A stretch of 64,000 nt of DNA from Paenibacillus_E oryzisoli_A (GTDB lineage Bacteria > Bacillota > Bacilli > Paenibacillales > NBRC-103111). How positions within the stretch are numbered: position 1 is the first letter of the stretch; each line of letters begins with the position of its first letter. The stretch is taken from NCBI RefSeq assembly GCF_050467285.1, contig NZ_JBCMUN010000001.1, positions 372,001-436,000 of the forward strand. Direction: 5' to 3'. The position numbers and the translations under genes were made by a program. Below the pieces are notes generated by a model. That model made no database searches. It saw nothing but the letters and a program-made list of their open reading frames with translations, and was not told where the DNA came from. Positions 18,300 through 28,142 of the stretch are shown here, in pieces.

Positions 18300-19922
18300 A
18301 TGAACAAAGCAATATGTATTCTTGGCATGCACCGGAGTGGCACATCACTAATGGCAAATGTCATTCACTTAATGGATGTTTACTTAGGAGAAGAATCTGC
18401 ATTACTTAATGCTAGGAGTGATAACCCCGAGGGCTTCTGGGAGTTGGCAGAAGTGGTGGATCTTCAAGAGCAGATTCTTTCAACGTTAAGGAGTGACTGG
18501 AATACTCCGTCTCCTTTGTCAGATCAATGGTGGTTATTACCTCAAATGACACCTTATAAAATACAACTTAGGAATATAATTGTAAAGCATTTTAATAATT
18601 CGAATTTATGGGCATGGAAGGACCCAAGAACTTGTTTGCTGCTTCCATTGTGGCAAGAAGTCCTGAGTGGGCTAGGGGTCGAAGTTAAGTATTTATTCAT
18701 GTTTCGTAATCCTATTGATGTAGCAAAATCATTAGGAAGAAGAGATGCTTTTCCTGAATCACAGTCCTTTGGTCTATGGTTAAAGTATAATTTATTTGCT
18801 CTTCATTATTCGGCTCGAAAAGACCGATATTTTGTAGATTATGACACATTTATGTCTGGATGGGAAGGTATTATTCATGAACTTATTGCTTGGTTGGGTA
18901 CGAATGGCAATGGTGACATGGAGGTGTTACAAAATAAATTATCATCTGTCATTAAGCCCTCGCTCCATAGAAATAGGACGAATATGAAGCAACAAAGACA
19001 AAGTCTACCTGTTCTAGTACTAGACTTATATGAATCCCTGCAAGCTGTTGCACAAAATCAGGTCTTGTCAAGAAGCGAAAAGTTTATTACTCAAATCCAA
19101 AAAGAAATAGATCAGTTTGTGCAGTTATCATCAATGCTAGCGAAAAAATCTTATCTTAGAATGCAGTTATATTGGATGGACGATAATCAACTCTATTCCG
19201 AGAAATTCTCCGATTATGTTACAGTCAAGGCTGACAATGAATATTTCGAGTATGAGATCAAGTTACCAACTTCAGTTAAAGGTGTATTGAGACTGGATCC
19301 ATCGTGTCAACCTGCACGTTTTGAGGTGGAGTACATTAAAATATATCAAACATCAGAGAATGGAAAATGGCAATTAGTTTCGGAATGTAGCGGTGAAAAT
19401 AGTTTTAAAGGAATAGTAAATCTTGAAAATATTCAGATTATCGATAGGGAGGGTAGATTAACATTTTTTTCATTAAATGATGATCCGCAGATATATTTGG
19501 ATATTATTCCTGAAGTTTATTATGAATGTCAATTTAAAATTGCAGTGAAATTGAGATGTGAACCCATTTCTAACGGCATGATGGATTATTTGGATCAGAG
19601 CAAAATAAGTCTTGCAGAGGAGATAAGGGCTGAGATTACTAGCATGGCTAGTGAAATTGCTCGGATTTTTGAATCAAAATTAGAGGAGAAATCCGCTGTA
19701 TACCTACAAGCACAATGCGAACAGTTCGATATCTTTTTCCAAGAATGCAATCGGATATATGCTCAATTAGAAGTGATTCAGAAGAAACAAGAGAAGCTTA
19801 TAGACTCTGGGGCTCAAAACTATGACCATTTACATCATCAGTTTCAAGCACTTCAACAACAATTCGAGGAGAATCCATTGAAACATATTTATAAGGCAAT
19901 GGGTGGAAAATGGAAAAAATAA
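18300..19922 (+). CDS. sulfotransferase-family protein with coiled-coil C-terminus
   Basis: 540 residues. The N-terminal 250 match the PAPS-dependent sulfotransferase fold: P-loop-like GMHRSGTSLMANVIH (5'-phosphosulfate loop) and FRNPIDVAKSLGRRD (3'-phosphate motif), plus WKDPRTCLLLPLW. The middle (about 290-430) is beta-rich and not recognised. The last 90 residues form a coiled coil (ECNRIYAQLEVIQKKQEKL). Encoded between the exporter and the glycosyltransferases; an APS kinase gene lies at the far end of the cluster, so glycan sulfation is plausible. Transfer of sulfate is not proven; some relatives in O-antigen clusters have unknown acceptors. Confidence 0.78.
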   Translation: MNKAICILGMHRSGTSLMANVIHLMDVYLGEESALLNARSDNPEGFWELAEVVDLQEQILSTLRSDWNTPSPLSDQWWLLPQMTPYKIQLRNIIVKHFNNSNLWAWKDPRTCLLLPLWQEVLSGLGVEVKYLFMFRNPIDVAKSLGRRDAFPESQSFGLWLKYNLFALHYSARKDRYFVDYDTFMSGWEGIIHELIAWLGTNGNGDMEVLQNKLSSVIKPSLHRNRTNMKQQRQSLPVLVLDLYESLQAVAQNQVLSRSEKFITQIQKEIDQFVQLSSMLAKKSYLRMQLYWMDDNQLYSEKFSDYVTVKADNEYFEYEIKLPTSVKGVLRLDPSCQPARFEVEYIKIYQTSENGKWQLVSECSGENSFKGIVNLENIQIIDREGRLTFFSLNDDPQIYLDIIPEVYYECQFKIAVKLRCEPISNGMMDYLDQSKISLAEEIRAEITSMASEIARIFESKLEEKSAVYLQAQCEQFDIFFQECNRIYAQLEVIQKKQEKLIDSGAQNYDHLHHQFQALQQQFEENPLKHIYKAMGGKWKK

Positions 19923-20866
19923 CAGTAGATATATTGCTTTCCACTTATAACGGCGAAGTGTATTTATTGGAACTTTTGGAGTCCCTCAGTTCTCAAACAT
20001 TTTCTGATTGGCGACTAATTGTAAGAGATGATGGGTCCAATGATCATACATTGAGAATTCTTAAGCAGTTTGAAGAAACATCGGGTCATTCTGTAAGGAT
20101 AATCGATTCCGCTATGAACATAGGACCATGTAGAAGTTTTCTTGAGTTGTTGAGCTATTCGGATGCGTCTTATGTCATGTTCTGTGATCAAGATGATGTG
20201 TGGCTTCCTAATAAAATTCAATGTTTACTAGGGATTGTAACGAAATGGGAAGAAAATCACTCCAAAGACGTTCCTGTGTTAGTTCATAGCGATCTCAGTG
20301 TAGTGGATAGTAGTCTTAGAATAATAAGTCCATCTTTCTGGAGATATCAAAAAATTAATTCTAAGAGAAATCAACTACATCAACTATTGGTTCAGAATAA
20401 TGTAACTGGCTGTTCACTGTTAATGAATCGCAAGCTGGCTGATTTGACTCAGACGGCAGAAGAAGGAATCATTATGCATGATTGGTGGGTGGGGATTATT
20501 GCTTCTGCATTTGGTGTAATCCTTTATACTGACGATAAAACTGTAATGTACAGACAACATGATAATAATGATACTGGTGCTCATTTGTTTTTTTCTTTTC
20601 ACTATGTATTACAGAATATGATTGGGCTTAATTTCATATTATCAGCTATTAGAACAATCGAGCAGGCAAATGTTTTTGTAAGGCTATATTCGATTCATTT
20701 AAAAAAACAACAATTGGAAGTGGTAGAGGATTACGCTTTACTATTGAAGCAAAATCTTTTAAAGCGAGTTTTAAGTTGTTTAAAACATAGGTTTTGCAAA
20801 GATAGCTTTATTCGAAACATAGGGTTCATAATTGCAATTTTGATAATGAGGGAGGAGAGGACGTGA
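19910..20866 (+). CDS. glycosyltransferase family 2
   Basis: 318 residues, GT-A fold. Opens with VDILLSTYNGEVYL, then VRDDGSNDHTLRIL and FCDQDDVW (DxD-type metal site), then LMNRKL and MHDWWVGI as in rhamnosyltransferase-like GT2 enzymes. Starts inside the end of the upstream gene (13-bp overlap) and its stop overlaps the GTG of the next gene, so translation is coupled along this stretch. The sugar donor is not determinable; dTDP-rhamnose is possible given the rml genes. Confidence 0.88.
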   Translation: MEKITVDILLSTYNGEVYLLELLESLSSQTFSDWRLIVRDDGSNDHTLRILKQFEETSGHSVRIIDSAMNIGPCRSFLELLSYSDASYVMFCDQDDVWLPNKIQCLLGIVTKWEENHSKDVPVLVHSDLSVVDSSLRIISPSFWRYQKINSKRNQLHQLLVQNNVTGCSLLMNRKLADLTQTAEEGIIMHDWWVGIIASAFGVILYTDDKTVMYRQHDNNDTGAHLFFSFHYVLQNMIGLNFILSAIRTIEQANVFVRLYSIHLKKQQLEVVEDYALLLKQNLLKRVLSCLKHRFCKDSFIRNIGFIIAILIMREERT

Positions 20867-22662
20867 GGAACAAGGCTCTAGACCATTTATCTATTGAGGA
20901 TACACTTGCTGAGATGAAAGTAGAAATTCAGAGTCTTCATTCTCAATTGGAATTATTGGAAAATGAAGTATATGATTTGAAGAGACGCCCTTCAATTATT
21001 GAACGATTGTGGAATAGAATGGCTGATAATAACTTGCCGATTATCTCATATACAGATGATCTTAGATTTTCAATTGATTCATTTAAGATTAGTAATGGTA
21101 AGATCTATGGCTATGGTTGGGCATTTCATAAAAAAAGTGACATTAAAAAGATTCAATTACTGGAATACCGCAGAGGTTCAACTCAATTTTATCCTGTTCA
21201 GTATGGCAATCAACGAGTCGATGTTGCAACAGATCATCCAGAGTTTAAATCAGAATATTCAGGATTTCTAATTTCATGTCATATATCAAAAGGGAAAGCT
21301 AAACTATATTTAGAAATCTGGTTGAATGATGAAACAAAGCAGATAATACCTATTGAAACTGTAAAAGGAAGAGCACTGACAAGAACAAGTATTTATAAAA
21401 GAAAAACTATAAAACTTATTAAATACCTCCTGCAAGGTAGATTCAGTGAACTTATCACAAAGAGTCGGGAATCTATTCAGGCCGTCCATAATAGTAATGC
21501 TAATCCACTATTTAAGATGGCTCATTTTAATGAAGTCATAAAGGAAGTAAATGCTTTGCCATTTTTGCTTATCTTCGATCATAAGATGGGCGGAGGGGCA
21601 AATCTTTATCGGCAAAGATTGATTCAAGAAAAGAGGAAGAATATTCCTGTTATACACCTTTTTTATGATTTGCCCAGCCTAGAATATGGAATTACTTATT
21701 ATTACAAAGATGATTCAACTACCTTTGCACTTGATTCAATTGAAACAATAGTATCTATCATTCAGTCTAAAACGGTAAATTTTTCAGAAATATTTGTGAA
21801 CAATCTGGTATCTTTTGATTTGCCAATATTCCTTACAAAGTTTATTCTAAATTTGAAAGTGCTTTGCCAAGCCAAATTGACAGTTCCAATTCATGACTAT
21901 TTTTGTATTTGTCCATCATTCACACTTCAAGACTACAAAGGTGATTTTTGTGGAATACCTGATTTAGATAAATGTCGTGACTGTTTGCCAAAAAATAAAG
22001 GGGAATTTCGGCATATTGTGAATTTTGAGAACATTGATTCTTGGAGGTATTCTTGGAATCTGTTGTTACAACACTCTGATCATATTATTTGTTTTTCCAG
22101 GTCCTCATACGATTACGTAATGAAAGCCTACCCGGATTTAAACTCCGATAGAATTCAAATTATTCCTCATACCGTGGATTATCTTCCAGAGGAAAAGCTT
22201 GAGATTTCCGCTAACCTGCCAGTTAATGTTGGGGTTCTGGGAAATATATCTGAAATCAAAGGCGCAAGTATCATTCGGAAGATGGTTGAGTTAGTTGAAA
22301 GCCAGCGGTTACCTGTTAAAATAACCGTGATTGGAAGAATGGGAAATATACCTAAATCTGATTGTTTGCATGTTACAGGTGAATATAAACATAGTGAATT
22401 GAAAGATCTTATCGAAAAGACAGGAGTAAATATTGGGTTTGTTCCCTCAATAGTGCCGGAGACGTTTTGCTATGTCGTGAATGAATTCATGCATTTTGAA
22501 TTACCAGTTGTTTCATTTTCATTAGGTGCTCAAGCAGAACGCGTATCTAAATATTCAAAGGGGCTTATTATTTCAGAAATGACTCCATCGGTAATTTTGC
22601 AGAAAATAATTAAGTTTCATCAACAATTATATCTTGATTGTAGGGAAGAGGAGATCGTTTAA
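20863..22662 (+). CDS. glycosyltransferase family 4-like protein with N-terminal coiled coil
   Basis: 599 residues, GTG start overlapping the previous stop. Residues 12-45 are a coiled coil (EMKVEIQSLHSQLELLENEV); about 60-180 is a beta-rich region of unknown type; about 220-590 is a GT-B glycosyltransferase with HDYFCICPSFTLQDYKGDFC and KCRDC forming a cysteine cluster, and a C-terminal GNISEIKGASIIRKMVE donor region. The cysteine cluster recurs in some GT4 proteins and may bind metal. Sugar unknown. Confidence 0.82.
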   Translation: MRNKALDHLSIEDTLAEMKVEIQSLHSQLELLENEVYDLKRRPSIIERLWNRMADNNLPIISYTDDLRFSIDSFKISNGKIYGYGWAFHKKSDIKKIQLLEYRRGSTQFYPVQYGNQRVDVATDHPEFKSEYSGFLISCHISKGKAKLYLEIWLNDETKQIIPIETVKGRALTRTSIYKRKTIKLIKYLLQGRFSELITKSRESIQAVHNSNANPLFKMAHFNEVIKEVNALPFLLIFDHKMGGGANLYRQRLIQEKRKNIPVIHLFYDLPSLEYGITYYYKDDSTTFALDSIETIVSIIQSKTVNFSEIFVNNLVSFDLPIFLTKFILNLKVLCQAKLTVPIHDYFCICPSFTLQDYKGDFCGIPDLDKCRDCLPKNKGEFRHIVNFENIDSWRYSWNLLLQHSDHIICFSRSSYDYVMKAYPDLNSDRIQIIPHTVDYLPEEKLEISANLPVNVGVLGNISEIKGASIIRKMVELVESQRLPVKITVIGRMGNIPKSDCLHVTGEYKHSELKDLIEKTGVNIGFVPSIVPETFCYVVNEFMHFELPVVSFSLGAQAERVSKYSKGLIISEMTPSVILQKIIKFHQQLYLDCREEEIV

Positions 22663-23903
22663 TGATTCATTTTTTTACTAGTGCAGCTGTGAATTATTTA
22701 CCAAAAGTAAGGTTGCTCTGCGATTCAATAAAAAAATACCATCCAGAGGTAACAGTTCACTTGGCTTTGCCTGATCGTAAACCAGAATGGCTGAATATAG
22801 AAAACGAACCTTTCGATAATATTATTACTGTCGAAGAGCTTGAAATAACAAATTTACGTCCATGGATGTTTGGTCACTCTTTAATTGAGCTTAGTACAGC
22901 TATCAAACCTTTTGTAGTTCGAAAACTGCTTGCTTTAGAAGAAAGTGAAGGCGTTCTATATTTTGACCCAGATATGGTTTTATTCTCAAGATTAGACGAT
23001 TTGTTAGATATATTCGAAACGCATAGTATTGGATTAACTCCTCATCAAACAAAGCCTGAGAAAAGTTTAGAAGCAATAATGGATAACGAGATAAGCAGTC
23101 TGCGACATGGTGTATATAATCTAGGGTTTGTTGCGGTGAAAAATGATATTAACGGTAATTTGTTTGCCGAGTGGTGGTCGGAGAGGTTATATGAATTTTG
23201 TAGAGAAGGATTACACTTGGGTTTATGGACAGATCAAAAGTGGATCGATCTTGCTCCAGCATTTTTCGATGGTGTTAAGGTCCTTAAATCGTCTCGTTAC
23301 AATGTAGCTGCATGGAATATTACTACAAGAAAAATGGAAGGCTCGTTAATGCAAGGGCTAACAGTGGATAAAGAGTCTTTAGGTTTTTATCATTTCAGTG
23401 GATGGGATAGTGGGGCGCATAAGGTAATGGCGTCCAAATATCAGGGGAATAATCGTTCTTTAATGGAACTCCTCGATTGGTATGAAACTGCTGAAACTCA
23501 AGATCCCACTGCCGCGGCAACTCCATGGGCTTTCGGATGCTTTGATAATGGTGAAAAAATTTCCAAACAACATCGTTTTCTTTACCGCTTACGTCCTGAT
23601 CTACAAGCTGCTTACCCTGATCCCTATTTTATAGTTGATGGTCCTTGCTTTTACCGTTGGTTTGATGGACAAGCTAAACTTGAGCATCCTGAGTTATTTG
23701 AGACGCATGAGACATCATCCTCGTTAAATGATACTTTAGTTGTTCCTCCTGTGTACCGCACGGGACCGATTAATTGGAATATGTTTAAAAAGTATGTTAA
23801 ATCGGCAATCAAAGATTATCGCTATGGCATCCAAATAACGAAGAAGGCTGTTCGTGTATTCCGAAAAGAAGGCTACAAGGGTTTGAGTGGTAGATTAAAA
23901 TAA
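22662..23903 (+). CDS. GT8-like glycosyltransferase
   Basis: 413 residues. N-terminus FTSAAVNYLPKVRLLCDSI and the acidic metal motif YFDPDMVLF (DxD type) fit a GT-A glycosyltransferase of the GT8/nucleotide-diphospho-sugar transferase kind; GLWTDQKWIDLAP is the typical downstream segment. Starts on the last base of the preceding gene (TAATG). Cytoplasmic. Donor and acceptor unknown. Confidence 0.82.
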   Translation: MIHFFTSAAVNYLPKVRLLCDSIKKYHPEVTVHLALPDRKPEWLNIENEPFDNIITVEELEITNLRPWMFGHSLIELSTAIKPFVVRKLLALEESEGVLYFDPDMVLFSRLDDLLDIFETHSIGLTPHQTKPEKSLEAIMDNEISSLRHGVYNLGFVAVKNDINGNLFAEWWSERLYEFCREGLHLGLWTDQKWIDLAPAFFDGVKVLKSSRYNVAAWNITTRKMEGSLMQGLTVDKESLGFYHFSGWDSGAHKVMASKYQGNNRSLMELLDWYETAETQDPTAAATPWAFGCFDNGEKISKQHRFLYRLRPDLQAAYPDPYFIVDGPCFYRWFDGQAKLEHPELFETHETSSSLNDTLVVPPVYRTGPINWNMFKKYVKSAIKDYRYGIQITKKAVRVFRKEGYKGLSGRLK

Positions 23904-23924
23904 CCATTGGTATGGAGCAGATTA

Positions 23925-26198
23925 ATGAAACTGAATTGGAAAAACAGAATCAAGAGGCTAGTACCATATATTATTTTATGTGGGCTAATATTCACCGTAT
24001 TGACGACGATAAATAAGTTCTATGCACCTTCTAAAATCGTCCTTGAAACGAATAGTTCAGTAGGAACAGAAGGGACCTTTGCTTGGGACAGTGGGAAAGG
24101 ATTTAATGACCAGGAAACTATTTCATTTGTTCCATATACACCTGAAGATTTTGATGCTGGGATCACCCATACTATTCGTATACAACGGCTAGATGATGTG
24201 AATTCAAATAGCAAGGGTAGCGAAGTATTTATCTCCAACATTGAGTTTGATGGAAAAAAGCAAACTATCCAGGAATTCCTTTTTCCAAATATATCAAAGT
24301 TAAATGAAAATGGAATGCTTGCGATTGAGAAAAGCTCTACGTTGGAAATCAATAAAAAGTTTAAAACGTTTTCTATCAATCTGGAGAATCATCAATGGGC
24401 TGGTAAAGTTAAAATAACTGTTGATCAATCCTACTCTAGAACAATCGACCTATACTCAGGGAAAACTTTTGTAAAAAAGGTTGATATTTATCCGGGAGCC
24501 AAACAAGAACCAAAAAAAATTGAATTCAATGTTCCTCAAATTAAGATCTCTCAATTCAAACTAATGTTTTCGCAGGATACAGAAATATTGTCTCTTTCTT
24601 CACAAGTAGGCAACCAAACCCAAAAGATACAATTTGAAAATTCTTTAGGTAAACGGGAGTATAAGTTCTCAAAAACATTTGATACCCAAACATTTTCAAT
24701 AACTTTAGTCTTGGTACAATTAGCGATCTCATTCATCATCACACACTTTGTTTATTTGGCAATCGATGGGTGGCGCCGTGATGGTAACCATGTTCGTAAA
24801 ATCTTTACAAAAACATACTTGCCATTTTGGATATTTTGGATCATTAACATGGGGACATTTAGCATTTGGTTATTAGGGCAATGGCCTGGAATCATGTCGG
24901 TAGATAGTTATCATTTTACTTGGAGAGAGATTAAGACCTTACAATTTTCTGATGTTACACCATGGATATACAATGTATATGTTTTAATTCTAACGCAATT
25001 CTTTGATTCTCCTGCAGTTGTGTCTGTATTTCAGATAATTCTACTTACATCTATAAGTTCACTGGCATTCTTTTGGTTTTATGAGAAAGGGAGTAAAACA
25101 ATAACATTAATTTGTTATATCTTGTTTATTACCTCGGTACCAGTAGGTTTATATAGCATTACAATGTGGAAGGACATACCTTTCAATATAATAATGCTTT
25201 TTTGGGGCTTATTTTTATTTTATTTATATATATGTAAGCACTATAAGAATAAAGTAGTAATTCTAAGGTTCAGTTACATTTTCTATTTAAGTTTAACAAT
25301 ATTTTTGTTATGCACAATCCGTCATAATGGTATTATTTTTATTGTCATTATCCCTGCTTTATTATCATTTTTTAAACTTATGAATCGAAAAAATATTGTT
25401 CAGCTAGTTACATCTCTTATTTTGATATTTGGTGTTTTTTATATCATTACACCATCTGTCACTAATACAAATCGTGAGGCAGTCAGTGATTTTTTCTCAA
25501 AAACTTACAGAGTAGGTCCCTTGGCTGCCCTTCATTTATCACCAAACTTTAATTCAATTGATAAAGAAAAAGATATGCGGCTCCTTAATAAATGGGTATC
25601 AAAAGAGGAACTTTCCTCTATATATCGTCCTACTTCTCAAGCTGATTCAGTGGGAGTGCTGGTTTCTAAATGGCAAGCTCTTCCTGAGCCGGAAAGAAGC
25701 GAACTGAATCGTTTATATTTTATAGGAAGCATTACGAATTTAAATGTTTTCTTAGCCGATCGGATTTCGATGTTATTTGGGACAATGGGTTTTGCTGATA
25801 ATGTTTTTTTCACAACAAATGAATTGAAAGGCGCGGGAAGTGACCAGAGTACTTGGAGACCTATAGAAGCTTATCGGTTTAAATTATCTACCGTGAACGA
25901 ACGATTGCAAACGTTTATAGAAAAGTTTATATATAATCGATTGTATGGTTTTACCGTGTTTAATACTTTACCAAGTATGCTACTATTAATTATGCTTATT
26001 GTACTGTATAAATACATCCCTGCAGCCTCTTTGTATGCATTTGTATTTATTATAAATATTCCATTCTTGTTTATTGTATTATCTACAGCAGAATGGAGAT
26101 ACTTATATTTCTTATTATTAGCTAGCTATTTTGCTCTACCAATCGCTGCGCTAGAGTGTAAATTAAGAAAAAAGAAAATAAAGGAATTATTTAATTGA
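23925..26198 (+). CDS. large multi-spanning membrane protein, DUF6020-like
   Basis: 757 residues from the ATG at 23925 (GGAG 7 bp upstream). One N-terminal helix (about 11-30), then about 230 extracytoplasmic residues that look beta-rich, then about ten helices. The loop WPGIMSVDSYHFTWREIK after helix 3 and the later SITMWKDIPF resemble GT-C-fold proteins annotated DUF6020. Such proteins could use a lipid-linked sugar at the outer face of the membrane. Its last bases overlap the gtrA start. Function inferred from fold resemblance only. Confidence 0.72.
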   Translation: MKLNWKNRIKRLVPYIILCGLIFTVLTTINKFYAPSKIVLETNSSVGTEGTFAWDSGKGFNDQETISFVPYTPEDFDAGITHTIRIQRLDDVNSNSKGSEVFISNIEFDGKKQTIQEFLFPNISKLNENGMLAIEKSSTLEINKKFKTFSINLENHQWAGKVKITVDQSYSRTIDLYSGKTFVKKVDIYPGAKQEPKKIEFNVPQIKISQFKLMFSQDTEILSLSSQVGNQTQKIQFENSLGKREYKFSKTFDTQTFSITLVLVQLAISFIITHFVYLAIDGWRRDGNHVRKIFTKTYLPFWIFWIINMGTFSIWLLGQWPGIMSVDSYHFTWREIKTLQFSDVTPWIYNVYVLILTQFFDSPAVVSVFQIILLTSISSLAFFWFYEKGSKTITLICYILFITSVPVGLYSITMWKDIPFNIIMLFWGLFLFYLYICKHYKNKVVILRFSYIFYLSLTIFLLCTIRHNGIIFIVIIPALLSFFKLMNRKNIVQLVTSLILIFGVFYIITPSVTNTNREAVSDFFSKTYRVGPLAALHLSPNFNSIDKEKDMRLLNKWVSKEELSSIYRPTSQADSVGVLVSKWQALPEPERSELNRLYFIGSITNLNVFLADRISMLFGTMGFADNVFFTTNELKGAGSDQSTWRPIEAYRFKLSTVNERLQTFIEKFIYNRLYGFTVFNTLPSMLLLIMLIVLYKYIPAASLYAFVFIINIPFLFIVLSTAEWRYLYFLLLASYFALPIAALECKLRKKKIKELFN

Positions 26199-26590
26199 GA
26201 GAACAAATAGTTAAATTTATTATTGTGGGCGTAATTAATACAGGTGTGGGCTTTTTGAGTTACATTTTATTACTGAAATTTACCACGCTACATTATTTAT
26301 TTGCCTTAGTTCTTGCTCATATAATTGGTGTGCTTAACAGTTATTTATTAAATAGCAACTGGACATTTCAGGCGGGCTCTCATAATTTCAAAACAATTGT
26401 TAAATTTTGTGCTACTTATGCTATCACATTGTTGTTTAACTTGGCGTTGTTACCTATTTTTGTTCGATATATTAGTGGAAATAAAGTGTTTTCTCAATTA
26501 CTTGTGATCATCATTACAACGGTTATTAGCTTTATTTCACAAAAATATTGGGCATTTCACAAAAAGAAAAAAAGGAGCAATATTGAATGA
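26195..26590 (+). CDS. GtrA family membrane protein
   Basis: 131 residues with four transmembrane helices and the family motifs KFIIVGVINTGVGF, the NSYLLNSNWTF segment and SFISQKYWAF near the C-terminus. GtrA proteins are thought to flip undecaprenyl-phosphate sugars for modification of surface glycans. TTG start overlaps the previous stop; its own stop overlaps the ATG of rfbH. A GtrB-like transferase is encoded at 32731, and two GT-C-like proteins in this cluster could be the third component. Confidence 0.9.
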   Translation: MREQIVKFIIVGVINTGVGFLSYILLLKFTTLHYLFALVLAHIIGVLNSYLLNSNWTFQAGSHNFKTIVKFCATYAITLLFNLALLPIFVRYISGNKVFSQLLVIIITTVISFISQKYWAFHKKKKRSNIE

Positions 26591-28119
26591 GTCGTCCTGG
26601 AGCAATCGTGGAGATGAAAATTACAACTTTAAAAGCTGTTGTAGTCGAAAGTATGAACAGTAAGTGCAAAGTTGTTATTGAAGCAGATTCGAATTCAAAT
26701 CTGCAAAATGTCATAGAGGTAACCAGTAATTTTAAAATTGACATAGCTAAGGTAGATTATGTTTCAAGTTCAGAGATTAAAGAAATTGCTGATTTGCCTC
26801 AAGAGGTCTATGAAAAATTATCAAGAGCAATTATCCTTTCTAAGGTAGAAGATTTTTATTATTCATTTCATAAAAGTGACAAACAGTTTGATTCTGCATT
26901 TACACAGTTATCCTATGGTGGTCGTGTATATGATGAGAAAGAAATGCGCAGTCTTGTTGACTCATCTTTAGATTTTTGGTTGACTGCTGGAAGATATAAT
27001 AAGCAATTTGAACAACAATATGCTAGTTATTTAGGAGTTCGATACTCTTTGCTTACGAATTCCGGCTCTTCAGCGAATTTACTGGCTTTCTCAGCACTAA
27101 CTTCTCCTAAACTGGGAGATCGCCGTATCCAACAAGGAGACGAAGTCATTACTGTTGCCGCAGGATTCCCTACGACCGTAACTCCAATTATTCAGAATGG
27201 TGCAATTCCTGTTTTCCTTGATGTTGATTTAGGTACTTATAATATTATTGTTGATCGTGTGGAATCCGCAATAACACCAAAAACAAAAGCGATTATGATA
27301 GCACATACCATGGGAAATCCATTTGAATTAGATAAAATAATGGAAATCGCAAATAAATATAGTCTGTGGGTTGTAGAAGATAATTGTGACGCTTTAGGTT
27401 CAAAATTTGACGGGAAATTAACGGGAACTTATGGTCATATTGGTACATCTAGTTTTTATCCACCGCATCACATGACTATGGGAGAAGGTGGAGCGGTATA
27501 TACCAATGATCCTCAATTAAAAATGATTATTGAATCATTTCGGGATTGGGGTAGAGATTGCTGGTGTCCTTCTGGATGTGATAATTCATGTAAGAAGCGA
27601 TTCGGTTGGGAGCTAGGCACACTCCCTTATGGATATGATCATAAATATACTTATTCTCATATAGGCTACAATTTAAGAGTTACGGAGATGCAAGCAGCAA
27701 TAGGTGTGGAACAACTTAAGAAAGTACCTTCGTTCGTAAAAGCAAGGAAAAATAATTTCAATCAATTGTTAGAAGGATTAAAAGACTTATCGGATTACTT
27801 CATCCTTCCTAGAGCTACTGAGAAATCAGATCCAAGTTGGTTCGGTTTTATTCTTACGTTGAGGGATGGTGTACCTTTTACTAAAAATGAAATAGTCCAA
27901 TTCTTGGAATCCAACCGCATTCAAACTAGAATGTTGTTTGCAGGTAACCTTATTCGACAGCCTGCTTTTCAAAATGCTAACTACCGGATTCATGGCGACC
28001 TGACAAATACAGATAAAATATTGAAAGATACATTTCTTGTCGGCGTGTACCCGGGATTGACTTCGACGATGATTGATTATGTGATTACTAAAATTAGGGA
28101 ATTCGTTCTTAAGAAATAA
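26587..28119 (+). CDS. rfbH: CDP-4-dehydro-6-deoxyglucose 3-dehydratase (E1, RfbH/DdhC)
   Basis: PMP-dependent [2Fe-2S] enzyme that removes the 3-hydroxyl of CDP-4-keto-6-deoxyglucose. The aspartate-aminotransferase fold has NSGSSANLLAF, VVEDNCDALGSKFDG and SFYPPHHMTMGEGG, where His294/His295 replace the usual PLP lysine as in E1. Cys325, 327, 331 and 335 (CWCPSGCDNSC) supply the iron-sulfur ligands. 510 residues: about 70 more than known RfbH, all at the N-terminus. A second ATG at 26614 would trim 9 residues only. The reductase partner E3 (DdhD) is not encoded in the window. Confidence 0.93.
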   Translation: MSRPGAIVEMKITTLKAVVVESMNSKCKVVIEADSNSNLQNVIEVTSNFKIDIAKVDYVSSSEIKEIADLPQEVYEKLSRAIILSKVEDFYYSFHKSDKQFDSAFTQLSYGGRVYDEKEMRSLVDSSLDFWLTAGRYNKQFEQQYASYLGVRYSLLTNSGSSANLLAFSALTSPKLGDRRIQQGDEVITVAAGFPTTVTPIIQNGAIPVFLDVDLGTYNIIVDRVESAITPKTKAIMIAHTMGNPFELDKIMEIANKYSLWVVEDNCDALGSKFDGKLTGTYGHIGTSSFYPPHHMTMGEGGAVYTNDPQLKMIIESFRDWGRDCWCPSGCDNSCKKRFGWELGTLPYGYDHKYTYSHIGYNLRVTEMQAAIGVEQLKKVPSFVKARKNNFNQLLEGLKDLSDYFILPRATEKSDPSWFGFILTLRDGVPFTKNEIVQFLESNRIQTRMLFAGNLIRQPAFQNANYRIHGDLTNTDKILKDTFLVGVYPGLTSTMIDYVITKIREFVLKK

Positions 28120-28142
28120 CTAACAAAATTAGGGGGACTAAA

